From Colocasia esculenta (Eukaryota; Streptophyta; Magnoliopsida; Alismatales; Araceae), in assembly GCA_014218235.1 (NCBI GenBank), contig CM024766.1, positions 65,895,207 through 65,959,206 on the forward strand: a stretch of DNA of 64,000 nucleotides, read 5' to 3'. The notes beneath the pieces are model-generated. The model was not told the DNA's origin and did not search any database. It saw only the letters and a program-made list of their open reading frames with translations. The position numbers and the translations under genes are program-made. This document shows positions 11,839-22,363 of this stretch, in pieces. The number at the start of each line of letters is the position of its first letter. Positions within the stretch are counted from its first letter, which is position 1.

Positions 11839-13583
11839 TAAGCTTTAGGTACCCAAGTTCTTTTGGGTCCTGATTGGTTAGTATCATTGATTTTGCTTTT
11901 GATTATCCATTTCTTGTGTCTTGTTGGGCATGTTGTTATGATATGTCCTAACTTGTTACAGTGACTACAGCAGGATAATTTAGTTATTTTTTCTATATAT
12001 TTAAAATCTGCTTTGTATGCAATGTTTTGTTCAGGTATAAATTTTGGTGTTGGATATGTTTTAGGATAAACTATAGTTTCTTCATTATCTGGGGGTGTAT
12101 ATCCTAATCCATTTTTCTTCTTACATGATCTTCTAGCACCTTTTAATATGAGGGAGTTTTTACCATTTGTGAATTTTTCCAATGTGCTAGATAACTTTTT
12201 ATTTTCTTCTGTTAATAAGTTTATTTCTGTTTTCAGTTCATCTGAGCTTGCTTGTTTTTCCAATTTAATTATTTGTTCATTCTTATCTTTTAGATCTTCA
12301 CATAATAACTTATTTCTTCTTTTAAGTTCAGTTAACTATTTTTCTAGCTGTTCATTTTCTGATTTTAGATCTGAGTTTGTGTTTTCTAAGCAAGTAATGT
12401 TTTTCTTACTAACTTTCAATAATTTAGATACATCTTTATATTTATCATATAGTTCATTGAATGCTTCCTCTAAATTATCCGAATCAGAATCATTGCAGGA
12501 ATCAAATGAGGAGTCAGATGTTACCTTATCATCTGTATTTGCCATGAAAGCCAGGTTGACTTCTTCTTCATCACTGCTCGAGCTTGACTCACTATCTGAG
12601 TCGCTGCTGTTTTCCCAAGCGGCTGCCATTGCCTTCTTCTTCTATTGCTTGAATCGTCTGAAGTTGTCCTTTTTCTTGTGTCCATCTTTCTTAAGCTTTG
12701 GACATTCTACCTTGATGTGTCCAGGCTTCTTACACTCATAACATATTGGATCAGTCTTCTTCTGATCTATTCCTTCTGACTTCTTGAAATCCTTGTGTTT
12801 CTTGAAGTGTCTTCTGTTGGATTGGAACTTCTTTTTCTTGGCCAAAATTCGCTGCAATCTTCTTGATAGCATTGCTTCTTCATTTTCACTATCCTCAACA
12901 TTCTCATTTTCATCTGAGCTTACTTCTGACGAGTTCTCTTCAGCTTTCAGGGCATTGGACTGCTTCTTTCTACTTGAGGACTCTCCTAGTCTCTCCATAT
13001 TGATCTCATGGGCCATAAGAGACCCAATGAGCTTTTTCACCTCAATAGCTGTTACCTTTGGGGTCCATGAGGATGGTAAGGATCTGAGAATTTTCCTTAC
13101 CATGTCTCCAATCTCATAAGTTTTCCCTAGTCCAACCAACCCATTTGTAATATCAGTGAATCGACTGAACATTTGAGTTATGGACTCACCTAATTGCATC
13201 TGAAATCTCTCATATTGTGTAACAAGAATGTCAATTCTTGTCTCCTTCACCTTGTCTGTGCCTTCATAGGTAATTCTGAGCTTTTCCCACATCTCCATTG
13301 CGGATTTGTAGGCTGAAACTCTGTTGAATTCTTTCTTGCTTAGGGCACAACATAGAATACTCTTTGCTTTACAATTCAAGGAGATCTTTTTCCTGTCGTC
13401 ATCTGTCCACTGAGCCTTCTCATTTGTGACCAGGAGATCGCCTTCTTCTACTATGGACCATATCTGATAATCGTCGCCTTGCAGAAAGTACTCCATTCTG
13501 GTTTTCCAATAGGTGCAATCCTCTCCAACGAACAATGGTGGTCGGTTGACTGACTGACCTTCGAAGTGACTTTGGGCTGCCAT
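11838..13583 (-). pseudogene. Ty1/copia SIRE-type gag with two zinc knuckles and two internal stops
   Basis: The likely start is the ATG at 13583 (MAAQSHFEG); an upstream ATG overlaps the primer site. The first 250 residues are the UBN2/gag-polypeptide fold, with WKTRMEYFL and a later QMQLGESI region. A first CCHC knuckle, CYECKKPGHIKVEC, is near 12720. A Ser/Asp/Glu-rich coiled segment follows, then a second knuckle, CSHCNKLGHIITTC, near 11950, and the frame ends at GPKRTWVPKA. Stops at 12642 and 12336 interrupt one continuous frame. Two knuckles separated by an acidic coiled region are typical of SIRE gag. It forms the particle and packages element RNA when intact. Confidence 0.9.
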
Positions 13584-13633
13584 CGATCTTTGCTCTTCAG
13601 ATCGTTGGATCTTCTTCTTTGTCGAAGAGACTA

Positions 13634-13645
13634 GCTCTGATACCA
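13634..13645 (-). other. Primer binding site, initiator Met tRNA (SIRE)
   Basis: Reads TGGTATCAGAGC on minus, complementary to the 3' end of plant initiator tRNA-Met, 2 bp inside the 5' LTR edge (13648). Confidence 0.95.
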
Positions 13646-13647
13646 CT

Positions 13648-15766
13648 TGTTGCCCAGTTGACGAGCCCAGAGGGGGGGTGAATGTTCTTTAAAAAAATAT
13701 TTGATTAATACCTATACTTAAAACATTCACACAAAGACGTTCTTCGATGAAGGTTAGTGAAAGTTAGAATAAACAGCAAACACACACAGGAAATCAATCA
13801 CACAACACACAGAGTTTATCCTGGTTCGGACCTCCTCTCCTTAAGAGTCCTACATCCAGTCCCTGAGCAATAACTCAGGATTCCACTAACTAGGGTACAG
13901 TCCCCCTATGGACACTACAAGACCCAGCTCAGCTGGTCTTCCTTCACACGAAGGGAACTACAACACCCTGGATGCCCCACCAGGTCTTCCATCACCACGA
14001 AGGGAACTACAACACCCTGGATACCCCACCAGGTCTTCCTTCACAACAGAAGGGAATAACTCAGCAAAAAATAAGCAATAAAGCACGCCCCTAGATCAAG
14101 CTTTAACAAGCCACGATCTGAAGCAAATAGTTCTGAGAGAAGGAGATCTAAACAATGGTCTCTCTCAGAACTACACATGCTCTCTCTCAAGATTTCTATT
14201 ACAGCACAGAGAGCTAAGAGCTGAGACTAATGGAAATGAGGCTTGGCTCTTTTTTAGAGAACTCGCAGAGAACTTGAATGCTGTTACTTGGAAGCTGTGT
14301 TTCACAAAAGGTTATCTTCTCTGGAGTTTCACTCTTGCTTATATATATCTCTTATTTGAAATTTGAACGTTGAGAAGTCCGTTGTCTCTAGCTTTGGTAG
14401 AGGTTAGACTGAATGGCCTTTTGAAGCTATTAGTCAACAGTCTTTTATCCATTTATGCACGCAAAATCTTCAGTGTTATTCTTTGGCTTCTATTTTGTCC
14501 AACGTTGTAAGATAGACTGTCATCAGATATCTGCACATATTTCAAGCTTAAACGATAGACAGCTAAGCTGTCTCTGATGTCAGTCAACGTTAGAACAACT
14601 AATCACAGAAATAGTAATGCCAAATAGCTGTTCTAAAAGATACACACAGAGTAAGCACGATAATGGACGTTATCGTCTGCATGCATGCAGAGATATGTTC
14701 AGTCTACATTAAATGCAAAGGTGTCAGAAGGATATGAGTGACGACTTTGACTATTCAATGCTTTGACCAATAGCAAATCGTTGTACATAAGAAGTCGATA
14801 CACTCATGACTTATGAAATCATTATGATCAAGTCAATTTAGCTAAATCGCTGTAAGACATAACCAAATCGTTATATTTACTGAAGAAATCGTTGTGGAGA
14901 GCAAATCGTTGTGTTCAGTGAAGAAATCGTTATGAACACTTAGGAAATCGTTGCATGAAGCAAATCGTTGTGTTCAATGAAGAAATCGTTATGAACAAAC
15001 ACTTAAGAAATCGTTGCAGAAAGCAAATCGTTATGTTCAACAAAGAAATCGTTATGAATACTTAAGAAATCGTTGCAGAAAGTAAATCGTTATGATTACT
15101 AAAGAAATCGATGCTTAAAGCAAATCGTTATGATGACTAACGGAATCGTTACGATGACTAAAGAAATCGTTGCGATGAGCAAATCGTTACGATGTCTAAA
15201 GAAATCGTTGCGATAAGTAAATCATTATGATTACTAAAGGAATCGTTGCGATGAGCAAATCGTTACGATGACTAAAGAAATCGTTGCGATAAGTAAATCG
15301 TTACGATGACTAAAGAAATCGTTGCAATCGTTACGATGTCTAAAGAAATCGTTGCGATAAGCAAATTGTTATGATTACTAAAGGAATCGTTGCGATGAGC
15401 AAATCGTTACGATAACTAAAGAAATCGTTGTGATAAGCAAATCGTTACGATGACTAAAGAAATCGTTGCGATAAGAAAATCATTATAGCTCTATTAAAAC
15501 CGATAGACACTAAGGAAATCATTGTGATTTTTAACAGGAGTCAATGTGGACTTAGAGAAATATCATCTGATCTTACAGAGGTGTTAATACTTACCAAATA
15601 TAGGCTCGATTTTCCTTGAGATTTCTCCTGTGCTCAAAAACTTATAGAATATGTTAGAAAACTTTAAGAGGGTTTTGTTAATCATGTTTTGTTATTCACC
15701 AAAATCAATATGTAATTAATTAGAATTATATGAGAACAGACTGATCATCAAACATATTGATCATCA
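13648..15766 (-). repeat. SIRE-like 5' LTR
   Basis: Second copy of the 2.1-kb LTR. It lacks one or more array units relative to the 3' LTR (for example near 15140 and 15325) and carries its AATCGTT array at about 14770-15485. Confidence 0.95.
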
Positions 15767-17514
15767 GTTGGGGCATTTGTCAGGCCAAAAGGTAAAACCA
15801 GAAACTCATAATGACCATACCGCATCCGAAAATCCGTCTTAGACATGTCATCAGCCTTTATTCGGAGTTGGTGGTAACCCGAACGATGATCTATCTTAGA
15901 AAACACCGAAGCTCCCTGTAGTTGATCAAATAGGTCATCAATACGGGGTAAAGGATGCATGTTCTTGATTGTTAATTGATTAAGCTTTCGATAATCAATG
16001 TAAAGCCTCATCAAACCATCCTTTTTCTTAACAAAGAGGATTGGAGCTCCCCATGGTGAAGAACTTGGATGAATGAAACCCTTGTCCAACAAGTCTTGCA
16101 ATTGCCTCCTGAGCTCCGCCAGTTCTGCTGGTGCCACACGATAAGGTGCCTTGGAAATAGGAGTTGTACCATGCATCAACTCAATAGCAAACTCAATCTC
16201 TCTTTCCAGTGGCAAAACAGAAAGATCCTCCGGGAAGACGTCCGCATAATCACGAACAACTTCAATCTCCTCAATACGTGGTGTTTTAGTGTCCTTAGAC
16301 ACAACCACACTAGCCAAGTATGCACTGCAACCTTTTCTCAACATCCTGGCCACCTTCATTGCCGATACCACAAACTTTCCAGCCATGTTCTTGGGTAAGG
16401 GATGAGAAAACTCATCCTCACCTGGAATGCGGAAAATGATCTTCTTCTTTCGACAATCTAGCAAAGCATAATGCTCCTCCAGCCAATCTAGACCCAGAAT
16501 GGCATCATAGTCTTTCATCTTCAATAGATAAAAGCACCCTGCCAAATCCCGCTCTTCTATGCACACATATAATGAAGGAAAACACTTCTTAGTGATCATA
16601 GCACCTGCTAGTGTATGCACAAATAATGGAATCTCCAAATCTATAGCTTCTGCATCAGACTCTTTAAGCAACACCTTGGCAAACCTCTCAGACATAAAAG
16701 TGTGTGTAGTACTAGTGTCAAAAAGAACTCTAGCATGAATACCCATAATAGGAACTATACCTTCAGTTACATGCTCTGCCTGCTCTGCATCTTCTTTGGC
16801 CAATGCATACACTCGGGCTTGGGCTCGGGGTCTTCCTGCTGGTTTTTCTGCTACTGGCGCCACTGCTGCTGCTGTCTGTTGCGCCATCTTTGGGTAATCC
16901 TTTATCTTGTGGTCCTTGTCTCCACAACGAAGACATCTTCCTGCACTCAACCAACAAACCTATCCTCCATGCCTTTTGCCTCAATGAGTACACAAGGGTT
17001 TGTCTTCTTGCTGGAATCTTCCTTGCTGAGGTGCCCTCTTCACATAATCAGGTACCTGCTGAGGTATATAGATTGCCTTCTTCTTCTTGTCCTGCCTCAG
17101 AAATGGTGATGCTGGCCTCTTGGAAGTAGCCTTCTTCTCTTCAAAGTATTGCTCCATCTCACTTTCTTGCCTGCAAGCTGCGCTAAATGCTTCCTCCATG
17201 ATACGATGATCAAATGCCACAAGTCTGGTACGCAATGATGGTCTGAGCCCCATCACAAACTTCTTCACCTTCCTTCTCTCATCAGCCACAATATGAGGTG
17301 CATACTTTGAAAGCTCTGCAAATCTGGCTTCATACTCCAGCACACTCATAGATCTCTGGGTCAAAGATAGGAATTCCTGCTCCATCTTATCCTGCACATA
17401 CTCAGGAATGAACTTAGCCTTAAATAAGCGAGTGAATTCATCCCAAGTCATCTCCTGGACTCCATCCTCAAATCTGGTACGTAGTGTGGATGTCCACCAT
17501 ACATCAGCCCTCTC

Positions 17515-17590
17515 CTGAAAAGAGTACATCTACATTAGGTATAACCAACCACACTATATGCTTCCTAAGTAAATATTGCCTTATAATTAC
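17515..17590 (-). other. Intron-like segment 2 in gypsy gag (76 nt)
   Basis: On minus it starts GTAATTATAAGG and ends CTCTTTTCAG. It lies between the codon for Gln in YMLQ and the Glu codon of ERADVWW, phase 0 on both sides. Its length leaves remainder 1 on division by 3, and removing it places the flanking gag exons in one frame with the normal family order. Confidence 0.7.
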
Positions 17591-17791
17591 CTGCAACATG
17601 TAAGTTCCTAAACTAACTTTATCCTCCTCAGCACAGCGAATGGCTCTAAAAATCTTCTCAGTCTCCCTAAGCCAACTCTCAGCCAACAGTGGTTGACTCT
17701 CCCCCTTAAAAGAAGGTGGAGACATCCTGCTAAACTTCTCTATCACAGAAGGGCCTCTTTGCTCCAAATGCACTGCGGGTGGAGCCTGAGC

Positions 17792-17864
17792 CTGAAATGA
17801 CAAGAATCAGCATAGGATAGGTATACTAAAGAGAACCAAAGCCAACCATTAAGCTACACCTAAC
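17792..17864 (-). other. Intron-like segment 1 in gypsy gag (73 nt)
   Basis: On minus it starts GTTAGGTGTAGC and ends TTGTCATTTCAG. Both edges are phase 0 between Gln-rich codons and AQAPPAVHLEQ. Removal restores the gag frame exactly. Canonical GT-AG ends with a pyrimidine-rich 3' side suggest a small spliced intron. Confidence 0.65.
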
Positions 17865-18203
17865 CTGAGCTTGCACTTGGGCCTGCAATGCTGCTTGTGT
17901 TTGGGCCTGAGTCTGCATAGCCTGAACCAACCCTTGCATGAAGGTTCCATAATCTATCAAAGGTGGAGGAGGTGCTACAGGTAGTCCCTGAGGCGTTGGG
18001 ACCTGCTGTCCCGCATTAGCATTCTCTCTCTGCTCCTCCCCATGAGCAAGGACATTAGCACGATGTCCATGACTAGCCATGGCCTAACAAAACAACAAAC
18101 TAGTTAATTTCTATAACTCTAATTATCTACTACTTTATTTTAGACTTAGGAACATTGATCACTTAAGTTGATGTTTACTCATGAATATCCTCAACCTACG
18201 AAT

Positions 18204-18216
18204 GGCTCTGATACCA
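18204..18216 (-). other. Primer binding site, initiator Met tRNA (left gypsy)
   Basis: Reads TGGTATCAGAGCC on minus, 4 bp from the LTR edge at 18221. Confidence 0.93.
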
Positions 18217-18220
18217 TCTC

Positions 18221-21015
18221 TGTAACACCCCACTTAGACCCGGTCCAGTTATACCAACTCTCATCGAGTCCAAGAGACGTGCTACATGGGGAACACACCC
18301 CAACATATATCAAATGTAGGTTGATTCATTTATAAATAAATACTAATGCAGCGGAAATAAATCACAATTCATCAACTTTAAATATCCAAGTCCATAGTCC
18401 ATCAAATAAGTCCACAATGCTATATAGTTCAAATATAATGTTCATAACATAAGAAAATCCTCACATACAATAACACTCAATCACACAATCAATCCTCACG
18501 CTTCGAATCCAATCTCGCTACTAAAGCCTCGGGATCCACTCTCATCTGAAATGTTAAGCAAGTATGAGTCTATAACGAAGACTCAGCAAGCAAGCCAAAA
18601 AGGGATTACCAATCTAACATATGTATAATGGTTTCGAAACATGTTATTGCATATAGATTTCAGCAATCATACTACTTGTAAAATAATCATTTACTAAATA
18701 CATCTTAAGTCAAAAGTGTGTACAATTGCTACTTGTATAAGGCATGAGTTTAAAACATGATCTTAACTTCATAATGTTTAATTTTACAGAGAGATTTCAG
18801 ATATGATCATGATGACATAAATTTAAGTATTAACATGGTATATTTGTCATACATGGTTTCAAGAGTTGCATAATTAAGCATGATTACTAAACATTCATCC
18901 GAATGGAAATAAAACAATTACTACATATAAACATTCTAAAGCTGAAAACAAACATTTTGTATAACATATACGTATGTACAAATTTGGCTAAGACACAGCC
19001 CAAACCACCCATTAGAAGTCAGATAGACATATGAACATATACTCATCACCTAGGCAAATAGTGATAGAGTCTTGGTTATTGTGCAATACTGGGGGAAGCC
19101 CTCCCCACCTTAACCAGTGGTACTTGTCCACCTCCAGGATTTCATCCCATGCCCTTGGGAACATATAACATATTGAACATTTCCATAGGGGCATTACTAT
19201 GGTCTTGTTCCAGATTACTTCTATGGTGGCAGTGTCATATTGGTCAGATACAAAATCATATACAAATTTCTCCAGATTCAAATACAACATAACATGTTGC
19301 CAAATCATATACATATATTCAGATGCTAACAGAGGCATATTTTTTATTTATTACATGTTGTATTTTCTGAAAAATTCCCACAATTCATTTCATTAGAATA
19401 CATTTCTCATGATGATAATCAGACTAAAAATAGTTACACAGATCAAAATTTCACAAACTTTTGTCAGAACATGTCCCTGTTGTCATGAATCAAATCAGTA
19501 AATTTTCAGAATTTTCTGGCATATACTCTAATTTCCGCAGTAATCAAAACAATGATATAAATAGAGAAATATTCATCATAATGAAACCGTCTGTCAACAT
19601 CATTCAATATTTTTATTGAGTGTATATCATAATCATACAAACCATTGTTCAAACTCTCACAATTTTTGGAATCCAGAAACTATTTATCAAATTAAAACAG
19701 TGCTACTGATTTTTGTATTTCAGTCATGGAAATTACAGAAAACAATCAATTTCGGATTTTAGACTTATCACAGTATGAATATATCCTTGGCATATTGTTC
19801 TACACAGAAATGAAAATTTTATCACGAACATGCATCAAATATAAAATTTTCTATTAAATCTATGCTTAATTACAGAATTCAAAAATTTACCCTAAAATCA
19901 TGATGACTACAGAAATTAACCCAATTTATAGTATGACAAAATGTTGACCTACTTAACCCTGCACATTTCCCCAATTTACAGTATGACAAAAAGTTGACCT
20001 ACTTAACCCTGCACATTTCACAGAAAGTCTATTCAAGGCTTGAACACAAAAATACAAATCAAGATATAAAAATAGGTAAAAATAATGGACAGAAGAACTC
20101 GACGACAACCCTGTTGCCGTTAACCTTAATTGACGGTAAGAAGGTTGACATTAAGTTCATCCTTGACGTCAGTCAAGGTTGACGTTAACCTGACAGAAAA
20201 CCTGAACCCTTCCGAAACTCATATAAACCCCAAATTCGACAGTTTTGTTAATTTTTAAAATCATGAAAAAATTGTAAAAAGGTAGAATCTAAGGTTGGAA
20301 CCTGATCCCTAGGTTACTTGCCTCTGAAACACCAAATAATCTATGGATTTAGCCGATGAAGCCTGCCTTGGCCAACCAAGACAGTCCTCTTTCTGGGGTC
20401 AAATCCTTGATCAGCAAGTCTCCAATGACCCGAGCACGTTGGAGAAGCCTTTAACCTTCAAAAGCACACCCTTCCAACTCGTAGATGCTTGGTCTAAGCT
20501 TCCACGAAGATCAAACCGCCCGATCTCTTCAACCTTTCTTGAGACTTGGAGAAACTCCCCAAAAACGGGTCTAAGAAGGCTAATCCACCCTTTTTTTATA
20601 AAGGATTGGCCTCCCACACTCTTCCTACGAGGGTAGGAGACGTAACCCCCAAGCGTTTCCTAAAAATTAGCCCTTACCATAACTCCACCAGAGCTAGACT
20701 GCGAAACTTTCGTTGTCTGCTCCGGAAGAAGTTGACGTCAAGGTTTACTGCCGTTTACACAGAGTTGACGTCCATCGATTTGGACATTTACCTGTAGTTG
20801 ACGGCAAGGGATGTTGCCGTTAACCTGCTATTGACGGCAGTTGATGTTGCCGTCAGCAGCACAGGTCGACACAGTCTAGCCAACCCGAGAACATACCATA
20901 TCATTCTACAAAATACTAAACTATACACATATATTTACAGAAATTTTCAAACACACAATAAAATAGACAATAATTGAAATTAAAAACTAAAAATAAAGTT
21001 TCAGGGCATCACAAA
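18221..21015 (-). repeat. 5' LTR of the left Ty3/gypsy element (2.8 kb)
   Basis: The inner edge is TGTAACACCC next to the primer site. The outer edge is inferred at GGCATCACA (21007-21015), giving TGTGATGCC...TGTTACA in element orientation. The partner LTR is off the left edge, so the outer boundary rests on the TG/CA rule and on the change of sequence character. The body is AT-rich and non-coding. Two clusters of TGACG/GCCGTTAA inverted motifs lie at 20100-20195 and 20725-20870. Confidence 0.8.
20100..20870. promoter_or_regulatory. Two clusters of TGACG / TGCCGTTA inverted motifs in the gypsy LTR
   Basis: Perfect inverted repeats include CCTTGAC-GTCA-GTCAAGG (20161-20178) and TGACGGCA with 8-nt spacer (20832-20855). 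A near-perfect one has arms TTGACGGCAA and TTGCCGTTAA with 6-nt spacer (20798-20823, one mismatch). GTTGACGTC also recurs. TGACG cores are the known recognition sequence of plant bZIP factors of the TGA class; use by such factors here is inference. Confidence 0.6.
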
Positions 21016-22363
21016 ACTACAAGGTATTATGGCCTAAGGCATACCCGAGGCACAACAAAAAGGAAAATTACACTGCTAGAGGAGTAGACCCAAATCCGCT
21101 ACGATGCGGCTCCAAACTAGAAGAAGGACAAGAACTCTCCTACTCTCCTTCACCTGAAAGGAGTAGGGGTGAGCCTCATAAGTCACTGGCTCAGTAGGGA
21201 AACTCCCTCAAAAACTGAACAATATTAACCACATAAAAGCAGAAGTAAAGCATCTATCTAAACAATTAATGAAGTTATCTAGGCATGGTACTACTATTTC
21301 AATTAAATAGCAAATATACATTACCAATATGGATTGAACTTCCATAAATAAATGGCAAACCACGCTTAGCAGTACGAGCTAAAGAAGGATAACACCAAAC
21401 ACGAGTCACGAAGACTGGTTCACGACACCAGCTACTAACCCGGATAGGCAACACAAGTCTACCTCTCAAACTCGCACCCAAGGACGAAAGGTCCAACTAC
21501 TGCTCCACCTCAACAAAGTCAACAAACTGTGGAGACCAAACAACACCACAACTGCAGACCATACTGCTACAGCTCCATGCCTGACACCATGTCAACTTCT
21601 TTATGGTGTCAAAGCGAACCCCAAGCAGATAGACAAGTGTAGTGGCCTCCATGGTCACCTGCTGCACTGCGCTGAAGAGTCTCGATGTCATCGTCGATGC
21701 ATTTAACTCTCTATAGCTAGGGTGAAGGTAGATCTGGATGTGCTCTCCCATGACCTTCGTTGTAAGTTGGCTCCCCATTAGCCATGGTTTTTCCCCACCA
21801 ATCTTGGGAGGAACCTCCTTCGTCCTCGACCTTGGGGGCAGACTCATGGCGGGCCTTCTTTGCCATCGATTGCTTCCCCAACCCTAATGTTTAAGGATGC
21901 CGATTGGGATGGCTTCCTGACATGAGCCTCAGAACCCTCTTCCTCATGCGTCACTCATTCCTCCCTGACCACATTCTGTAGCTTGGCCAGGTTCACCATG
22001 TCCTCTGCGAAATCTGAGACAAACAGTTAGCAAAAACATATATAAGAACAATACAAAGCAAAGTAAAGGAAAAGAAAGAGAGATAGGCCGAGCTTACCCC
22101 GATGGTGAGTAGGGCACAACCCAGCCTGCTCAAAATTCTCCTCAATCAGCGACACCCGTGTCGACCTCTCCCCGGTAAACAACCTCTCCACAATCGGAAA
22201 GTGCGGTATAGGAAACTCGGGTGCTGACAACTGATTATAGGAACATGGTCATTTCCCAAAACAGGGGGATCAAGAATGCCTCTCTCTTCTTCAGCTTCTC
22301 GAAGAAGAACCTCCTCCTCCATGAGTGGACCGAAGACAAGAGATTGGTTACCAAAACTCTACG
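21016..22363 (-). pseudogene. Degraded 'putative gypsy type transposon' gene, 3' half
   Basis: Continues on minus from 33101-33620 across the Tekay insertion. Just left of the insertion the translation (HSWRRRFFFEKLKK near 22300) fits the part of this plant transposon family that follows its KWFYVS-type motif. Further down are short open pieces (22230-22027 with EFPIPHFPIVERLF; 21847-21497), separated by frame changes and possible splice sites (GTAAGC near 22100). No complete frame remains. These proteins are encoded by gypsy-class elements and their role is not known. Assignment rests on the upstream half, so confidence for this half is moderate. Confidence 0.55.
22359..22363. other. Left target-site duplication of the Tekay-like element
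   Basis: CTACG, identical to 33096-33100 on the other side of the element. Confidence 0.95.

Larger units (their letters stand above)
2235..15766 (-). mobile_element. SIRE/Maximus-like Ty1/copia retrotransposon (13.5 kb), nested in a gypsy RT
   Basis: Complete LTR element read on minus: 5' LTR 13648-15766, Met-tRNA primer site 13634-13645, gag, pol in copia order (protease, integrase, RT, RNase H), a long extra reading frame after pol, polypurine tract 4381-4394, 3' LTR 2235-4380. The LTRs run TG...CA. Flanks are GCTGG (2230-2234) and GTTGG (15767-15771), a 5-bp target duplication with one mismatch. The disrupted gypsy RT reads on continuously across the two flanks, which confirms the boundaries. 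SIRE-lineage features are the large size, the two-knuckle gag, the long LTRs and the reading frame in the env position. The two LTRs differ by scattered substitutions and by array-unit indels, so the insertion is not recent. Confidence 0.95.
15767..18080 (-). pseudogene. Ty3/gypsy gag, protease and RT start (upstream half of the split element)
   Basis: Gag starts at the ATG at 18080. It is Gln-rich, then carries the retrotransposon-gag fold (AESWLRETEKIF near 17670; DVWWTSTLRTRF near 17490). A zinc knuckle near 16930 reads CLRCGDKDHKIKDY, with Tyr where the last Cys is expected. The protease site near 16720 reads LFDTSTTH, lacking the usual Gly after Asp-Thr. RT begins near 16090 (SPWGAPILFVKKKDG) and stops at the SIRE insertion just after GLTNAP. 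Stops at about 16950-16980 and the altered protease and knuckle show decay. Gag is in three frames joined by two short GT-AG segments (17515-17590 and 17792-17864). The other half of pol is at 1-2234. Confidence 0.9.
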
